Source of the DNA: Parcubacteria group bacterium SW_4_49_11
GTDB lineage: Bacteria; Patescibacteriota; Minisyncoccia; SW-4-49-11
Length of the DNA: 10,295 bases
Direction of reading: 5' to 3'
Assembly (NCBI GenBank): GCA_003021915.1
Contig: PXOY01000036.1
Coordinates: 10,054-20,348, forward strand
Made by a program: the position numbers and the translations under genes. Shown here piece by piece: positions 6,843-10,295 of the stretch (position 1 is its first letter; every line of letters begins with the position of its first letter). The notes under the pieces were generated by a model that saw nothing but the letters and a program-made list of their open reading frames with translations, made no database searches and was not told the origin of the DNA.

Positions 6843-6967
6843 GCATACGCAAGGTGTCCACCAAAATGCTAATAAGTAGCACGAAAAGGATGTCTGAAGA
6901 GACGCGTATACGCATACATCCCTCTATACCGGAAGATACACGGGTTTTAGATTGTGGATTTGTAGGG
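6843..6967. other. Intergenic stretch without a supported gene
   Basis: No convincing coding region or RNA gene is visible between the tRNA promoter and the plus-strand promoter at 6968. One perfect 10-bp palindrome, GCGTATACGC, lies at 6904-6913 and could be a protein-binding site, but nothing else supports that. A 66-codon plus-strand frame (6854-7054) crosses it without family resemblance or a good ribosome-binding site. Confidence 0.4.
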
Positions 6968-6996
6968 TTGACAACACGTAAATCAACTGGTATGTT
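6968..6996 (+). promoter_or_regulatory. Plus-strand promoter, divergent from the tRNA
   Basis: TTGACA (6968-6973) is perfect consensus. After 17 bases comes TATGTT (6991-6996, four of six), preceded by TGG as an extended -10 (TGnTATGTT). Transcription would start near 7003. It is the only good plus-strand promoter noticed, and no normal gene follows it. Confidence 0.65.
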
Positions 6997-7029
6997 AGAA
7001 ACTGCAAACCCGCAATTCCATTCACGAAT

Positions 7030-7054
7030 GGAGGAGGTTCACATGGCACGCTAA
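7030..7054 (+). other. Strong Shine-Dalgarno with a three-codon ORF (Met-Ala-Arg)
   Basis: GGAGGAGG (7030-7037) is followed 5 bases later by ATG GCA CGC and then TAA TAG. This is the best ribosome-binding site in the window, yet the frame closes after three codons with tandem stops. Other frames from this point also close within about ten codons. Confidence 0.5.
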
Positions 7055-7100
7055 TAGAATGATTCACTACTAACTTACCCAGAGCAAACTCTCATCGCAC

Positions 7101-7127
7101 AACCCCATTGCATTATGCAATGGGGTT
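7101..7127. repeat. Perfect 12-bp hairpin before the terminator
   Basis: AACCCCATTGCA (7101-7112), a 3-base loop, then TGCAATGGGGTT (7116-7127). No T-run follows on either strand, so it is not itself a canonical terminator. It could stabilise the 3' part of the plus-strand transcript. Confidence 0.7.
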
Positions 7128-7139
7128 AAATTATGCACC

Positions 7140-7183
7140 AAAAAACCCCGTCACGTTAGGCGTCCATGTGACGGGGCTTTTTT
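7140..7183. terminator. Bidirectional intrinsic terminator
   Basis: A 9-bp stem CCCCGTCAC/GTGACGGGG (7146-7154 and 7168-7176) with a 13-base loop is flanked by six A on the left (7140-7145) and six T on the right (7178-7183). It therefore works as a canonical Rho-independent terminator on both strands: for trmB on the minus strand, and for the short transcript on the plus strand. Confidence 0.9.
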
Positions 7184-7207
7184 ACGATTTTGACAAGAGG
7201 GGTAGAA

Positions 7208-7996
7208 TTACTCTGTGTCCTCTTTATCTCCCTCGGCACTTGTCCAAATAATACCAAGAATCTGACGCATGGCGTCCGCTACATTCCGATTTTCTATGAT
7301 AGCGGACATCAAATCGCCTTCTAACGACGTAATCGCCACTTTATTGTCAAAGGCGGCAATGTCGATAGGACTGTTGTATTTTGCACAATCGAGATAGCGC
7401 AGACTGGTCAGTTCTTCGTTGTTCTCAGATTCCAGAATCGGACCATCTTGCGACGTGTATACCGACTTGGTGGTAATATTTTTCTGTTCTCGACGCTCGG
7501 CAAACGACTGATTTTCCTCTTCGTCGAAGACCTGGGTAACATAATCGTAGTTAAAGATACCCATGATCTCTTTGCTCTTGACCTTCAAGAACTCGTTGCG
7601 CACGGCTTTCAGTCCTTCTTTGCCTTCGTAGAACTTGACGCGCGGTTTCTGACCCTGCTCAATCGTGGTCTGATAGATATCTTGAAGATCGGGCAAAATG
7701 TCTTGAACCGCCTTTTCTCGCTCCTGAAGCTCAAACTGTTCGCGATGCACAAGTTCCAAAAGCTTATTCGGATCTTCGGCGGTAAAAAGTCGCTTTTTGC
7801 CCTGCGTGAAGGACGTCATCAGGCCTCGGTGCATCAGGGACTCCACCAAAACGTAGGTGGTGGCTCGATTAACTCCCGCGGACGCGGCGATTTTCTGCAT
7901 GGGAGCGGATCCGATCTGCAAAGACGCCACGTACACGCGTGATTCCTTCTCCGAAAAGCCGAGATTCCGTAGTTCGGATAACAGTTTCTGATTCAT
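7208..7996 (-). CDS. TrmB-family winged-helix transcriptional regulator
   Basis: The 262-residue protein opens with a TrmB-type winged helix: LRNLGFSEKESRVYVASLQIG (residues 9-29), recognition region APMQKIAASAGVNRATTYVLVESLMHRGL (31-59) and wing KKRLFTAEDPNKLLEL (67-82). A probable coiled-coil dimer helix follows (about 83-115), then a C-terminal domain starting PRVKFYEGKEGLKAVRNEF (118-136), resembling the PLD-like part of TrmB proteins. Archaeal TrmB senses sugars; in this lineage the ligand is unknown. No target gene is adjacent, but an inverted repeat in its own promoter suggests autoregulation. The ATG at 7996 matches the family N-terminus; the leader is only about 10 bases and lacks a ribosome-binding site. 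Transcription ends at the terminator 25 bases downstream. Confidence 0.92.
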   Translation of the reverse strand: MNQKLLSELRNLGFSEKESRVYVASLQIGSAPMQKIAASAGVNRATTYVLVESLMHRGLMTSFTQGKKRLFTAEDPNKLLELVHREQFELQEREKAVQDILPDLQDIYQTTIEQGQKPRVKFYEGKEGLKAVRNEFLKVKSKEIMGIFNYDYVTQVFDEEENQSFAERREQKNITTKSVYTSQDGPILESENNEELTSLRYLDCAKYNSPIDIAAFDNKVAITSLEGDLMSAIIENRNVADAMRQILGIIWTSAEGDKEDTE

Positions 7997-8013
7997 ACGT
8001 AACGGACATTATT

Positions 8014-8040
8014 GTTATAATACTGCAACAGTATAGTAAA
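8014..8040 (-). promoter_or_regulatory. trmB promoter with inverted-repeat operator
   Basis: On the minus strand TTTACT (8040-8035) and TATAAC (8019-8014) are 15 bases apart, which is short. The spacer is exactly the inverted repeat ATACTG-TTG-CAGTAT (8034-8020). A dimeric regulator bound there would block RNA polymerase. Its position only 24 bases before the TrmB-family ORF makes autorepression the simplest reading, which is inference. Confidence 0.6.
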
Positions 8041-8041
8041 G

Positions 8042-8878
8042 TTAGCGTACGATGTCAATATTACCTTCTTGTTTTGTGGATCGTATCGTAGCATCTTGTC
8101 TTTGAATTCTTTGGAGCACTTCTTCAGCCGGATGTCCGTATCGGTTGTTTTGTCCGGCTGATATAACTACCATCTCCGGGTCCACGGCCTTCAAGAACGC
8201 CGTACTCGTTGAACTGTCACTGCCGTGATGGGCCGCCTTGAGAATGTCTGCCTCCAGCGTGGTATCTGAACGCACTAATTTTCGTTCCTCGGCTGCAGTG
8301 ATGTCTCCCGGAAGCACAAACGAGGTCTCCTGAAACGTGCCGCGAAGCACCACGGAATGCGGGTTTTGCCTGTCTACGTCTTTTCCCCATGTACCTCCGG
8401 ACGGATACAGCACATCTAACGTCAGCGTTCCCATTTCTACTGTTTCCTCCGCTCGAGCGGGAATTACGGTACTTCCCTCTTTGGTTATCCTCCGGAGAAG
8501 GTGCTGATAGGTCTCGCTCTCGGGCGCTTTGGTGCCGGCCATCAATACCGAACGAACGTTATATGCCCGAAAAATATCTGATAATCCGCCAATATGGTCC
8601 GCGTCCGGATGCGTGATGACCAGAAGGTCAATCGTTCGAGCAAAATAGCCGCGCGTCTCAAGCAGTTGCTGCAGTGCTCGCTCGTCACGTCCCCCGTCCA
8701 CCAAGACCGTATGATTTTCAGGTGTTTCTATCAGAACGGCATCGCCTTGCCCTACATCAAGAAAAATCAACCGAAACTGATCGCTCAATACATGCCAATG
8801 GGAGGTTACCAACACCGTGCCGATCACACAGAGGATAGCCCATATTCCCCATCCGCTCTTCAACCATGCGTTTTTCAT
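8042..8878 (-). CDS. Membrane-anchored ComEC-type metallo-beta-lactamase protein
   Basis: The 278-residue protein matches the C-terminal metallo-hydrolase domain of ComEC/Rec2, thought to degrade the non-transported strand during DNA uptake. Motifs, in order: DVGQGDA (41-47), VDGG (60-63), metal-site THPDADHIGG (89-98), NPHSVVL (172-178), LPGD (189-192), AAHHGS (215-220) and YGHP (247-250). A single membrane segment (about 8-26) anchors it, placing the enzyme outside the membrane. The start is the ATG at 8878, which overlaps the comEC stop as ATGA and implies translational coupling; a longer frame upstream would run inside comEC. In most bacteria this domain is fused to ComEC, so the pair is a split version. 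It could also be a stand-alone hydrolase of the same family. Confidence 0.9.
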   Translation of the reverse strand: MKNAWLKSGWGIWAILCVIGTVLVTSHWHVLSDQFRLIFLDVGQGDAVLIETPENHTVLVDGGRDERALQQLLETRGYFARTIDLLVITHPDADHIGGLSDIFRAYNVRSVLMAGTKAPESETYQHLLRRITKEGSTVIPARAEETVEMGTLTLDVLYPSGGTWGKDVDRQNPHSVVLRGTFQETSFVLPGDITAAEERKLVRSDTTLEADILKAAHHGSDSSTSTAFLKAVDPEMVVISAGQNNRYGHPAEEVLQRIQRQDATIRSTKQEGNIDIVR

Positions 8879-10295
8879 AGATGAGATGTTACATATTTTC
8901 GTAACGCATACTGACGCGTAATCCATGTTACTACGCCCAGGAGCGCGTAACTGAGGAGCACCCACGTCCACCCGATTTGCGGTACCTCAAATGCGCTGAA
9001 TGGCAGATCGGCAAGCAACCGAATGACCGTCAACCCCACATCCACAAAGGCCTGTATCGGATACGCTAACAGCGGAGCCAACGCCGAAACTCCCGGAAGA
9101 CCACTGAGCAACGCCACGCCCAGACTTCCGGCCATTAAGGGCGGAATAACCGGGACAATCACCAAATTAGCAAGCGGTGAGATAACCGAGATCATGCCGA
9201 AGGTATGCATGATGAGTGGTAACACAAAGAGCTCGGCCGCTAAGGTTTCCAAGAGAATACTCCCGAGAAAGGCTTTCCAGTCGTGAGCCAGCCATAAGGA
9301 GGACAGCGCAGGCACCAACGAAAAAATTCCAAACGCCGCTACCAACGAAAGCTGAAAGGCTATATTCCACGCCACAAAGAGGGGACTCATAAGCGCCATA
9401 ACGAAGGCGGCCAACACCAACGCCCTGACGCCCGAAAAATATCGCCCCCTTGATTGGGCGGTTAGTACCAAAGCCAAAAAGATTGAGGCCCGCACTACGG
9501 ATCCATGAAAGCCGATAAACACCACAAACCCGGCCAACAGCACAAACGTGGTTAACAGTTGCCAACGTACGCTCATGCCGAGACGGTGAAACACCTGTCT
9601 CACGACCAGCAGGAGAATGGTGACATGATATCCGGAGATAGCCAATAGATGCGTAATGCCTGTACGCTGAAAGGCCGTTTCATAGGTCTGCGGAACCCGA
9701 TCATCATGCCCGGCGAGCAATCCTTTCACAAACTCTCCTTCTATGCCCGGCATTAACACACGCACCTGTTGAAGAAGCGTCGTGCGGAGCTGAAAAATAC
9801 TTCGCACGCCCACACATATCAGGGAACAGTTCCCCTCTTCAAGCGGTGTTAGGTGCGGGCGGTACATCACCCCGGCCTCGCCCGTGCTCGCGAGGTACCG
9901 ACGATACCCGTCCTTGGTGGGAACCGTCACCTCCCCCTTCACTGTCACGCGATCTCCATACTGAAAGCGCGGGGTAGGCGAGCGATCATACACGCGAATG
10001 TTTTCTCCTCCAAGCTTCACCTCATCCGCGTGCAGCACACGAACCACATATACAAACGCGTCCGACTTTTCTTGCGGGTAAGAGACGATGCTTCCGGTGA
10101 GGGTGAGCTCGCGCTCCTCGATATTGTTTTGTACGGTCTCCATCTCTCCTACGTGTTCTCGAGCATACAACACGCCCGCGCTTAACACGATCCCACTCAG
10201 TATTATAGTCAACGCCAGACGCCACGACGCAAACACTGAGGCGATACACACCATGATCAGGCTTCCAACCAGCCCCAACAACGCGGCTTCTATCC
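8875..10295 (-). CDS. comEC: ComEC/Rec2 DNA-uptake channel, membrane part (5' end outside window)
   Basis: ComEC forms the inner-membrane channel that carries single-stranded DNA into the cytoplasm. The frame is open to the window edge, so the true start is probably beyond 10295 (a TTG at 10281 is the first in-window candidate). Counting from that codon: two membrane segments (about 3-40); an OB-fold region of the DUF4131 type (about 55-140, with FQYGDRVTVKGEV); then the Competence domain with the hallmark TGITHLLAISGYHV (207-220), SVVRASI (261-267), WNIAFQLSLVAAFGI (305-319) and NLVIVPVIPPLM (372-383), with many helices up to about 455. It ends at TGA 8877-8875 without the usual metallo-beta-lactamase domain, which is encoded by the overlapping next gene. 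Confidence 0.95.
   Translation of the reverse strand, partial: IEAALLGLVGSLIMVCIASVFASWRLALTIILSGIVLSAGVLYAREHVGEMETVQNNIEERELTLTGSIVSYPQEKSDAFVYVVRVLHADEVKLGGENIRVYDRSPTPRFQYGDRVTVKGEVTVPTKDGYRRYLASTGEAGVMYRPHLTPLEEGNCSLICVGVRSIFQLRTTLLQQVRVLMPGIEGEFVKGLLAGHDDRVPQTYETAFQRTGITHLLAISGYHVTILLLVVRQVFHRLGMSVRWQLLTTFVLLAGFVVFIGFHGSVVRASIFLALVLTAQSRGRYFSGVRALVLAAFVMALMSPLFVAWNIAFQLSLVAAFGIFSLVPALSSLWLAHDWKAFLGSILLETLAAELFVLPLIMHTFGMISVISPLANLVIVPVIPPLMAGSLGVALLSGLPGVSALAPLLAYPIQAFVDVGLTVIRLLADLPFSAFEVPQIGWTWVLLSYALLGVVTWITRQYALRKYVTSHL

Larger units (their letters stand above)
7003..7183 (+). ncRNA. Candidate short plus-strand RNA with minigene
   Basis: The stretch between the promoter at 6968-6996 and the terminator at 7140-7183 would make a transcript of about 180 nucleotides. 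It contains a small hairpin (about 7017-7032, CCATTCACGAATGG core) that includes the first bases of a strong ribosome-binding site. Next come a three-codon ORF with two consecutive stops, some 45 unstructured bases and a perfect 12-bp hairpin (7101-7127). I do not recognise it as SRP RNA, 6S RNA, tmRNA or a known riboswitch. It may be a regulatory RNA, a leader whose gene has been lost, or a decayed gene start. Confidence 0.4.

Noticed and set aside
6854..7054. 66-codon plus-strand frame ending at the minigene stop
   Set aside because: It contains the promoter at 6968-6996, has no good ribosome-binding site at its own start and no recognisable family; coding cannot be excluded but is not supported.
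7448..7942. 164-codon plus-strand frame antisense to trmB
   Set aside because: Shadow of a clear TrmB-family gene; no independent support.
8042..8971. Longer 309-codon form of the metallo-beta-lactamase protein
   Set aside because: The extra N-terminus lies inside comEC in another frame; the ATGA overlap start at 8878 puts the anchor helix at the N-terminus as expected.

Overview
This window looks like a chromosomal housekeeping segment of a bacterium, most likely of the Candidate Phyla Radiation (Patescibacteria). The basis is circumstantial: the 23S rRNA carries several helix expansions, no 16S rRNA is attached to it, the genes are compact and mostly lack good Shine-Dalgarno sites, and a TrmB-type regulator and a single-pass NPN/FxLYD-like protein of a kind common in that group are present. 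I cannot assign a phylum below that level. Almost everything is on the minus strand, so the biological reading order runs from high to low coordinates.

Layout in transcription order. (1) 10295-8875: the membrane part of the DNA-uptake channel ComEC, cut by the window edge, followed with a 4-base ATGA overlap by a separate membrane-anchored metallo-beta-lactamase protein (8878-8042) that corresponds to the C-terminal domain of ordinary ComEC. (2) 7996-7208: a TrmB-family regulator with a probable autoregulatory operator between its own -35 and -10. (3) 6800-7207: a stretch with no convincing protein gene. It holds a good plus-strand promoter, a strong ribosome-binding site in front of a three-codon ORF, a perfect 12-bp hairpin and a bidirectional terminator, i.e. 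a candidate short plus-strand RNA. (4) 6799-5145: tRNA-Thr(GGU), ribosomal protein L33 and trigger factor, all translation-related. The trigger factor frame is broken near its C-terminus. (5) 5112-1330: a 23S-5S rRNA transcription unit with its own sigma-70-type promoter, a long leader, long precursor-processing stems round both RNAs and a hairpin-rich spacer. Trigger factor lies directly upstream, so the 16S gene is encoded elsewhere. (6) 1297-1: an unrecognised anchored protein followed 11 bases later by the start of a SEDS-family cell-wall polymerase (RodA/FtsW), running off the window.

The genes do not form one pathway: they are competence (comEC, MBL), translation (tRNA, L33, trigger factor, 23S, 5S) and envelope growth (SEDS). 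I found no defence system, mobile element or CRISPR array. The most noteworthy material is in the rRNA unit: the missing 16S, the enlarged helices at the two 23S positions where intervening sequences are known in other bacteria, the 26-bp and 21-bp precursor stems, and a promoter placed inside a perfect 13-bp inverted repeat. Next come the trigger factor frameshift and the small plus-strand transcript.
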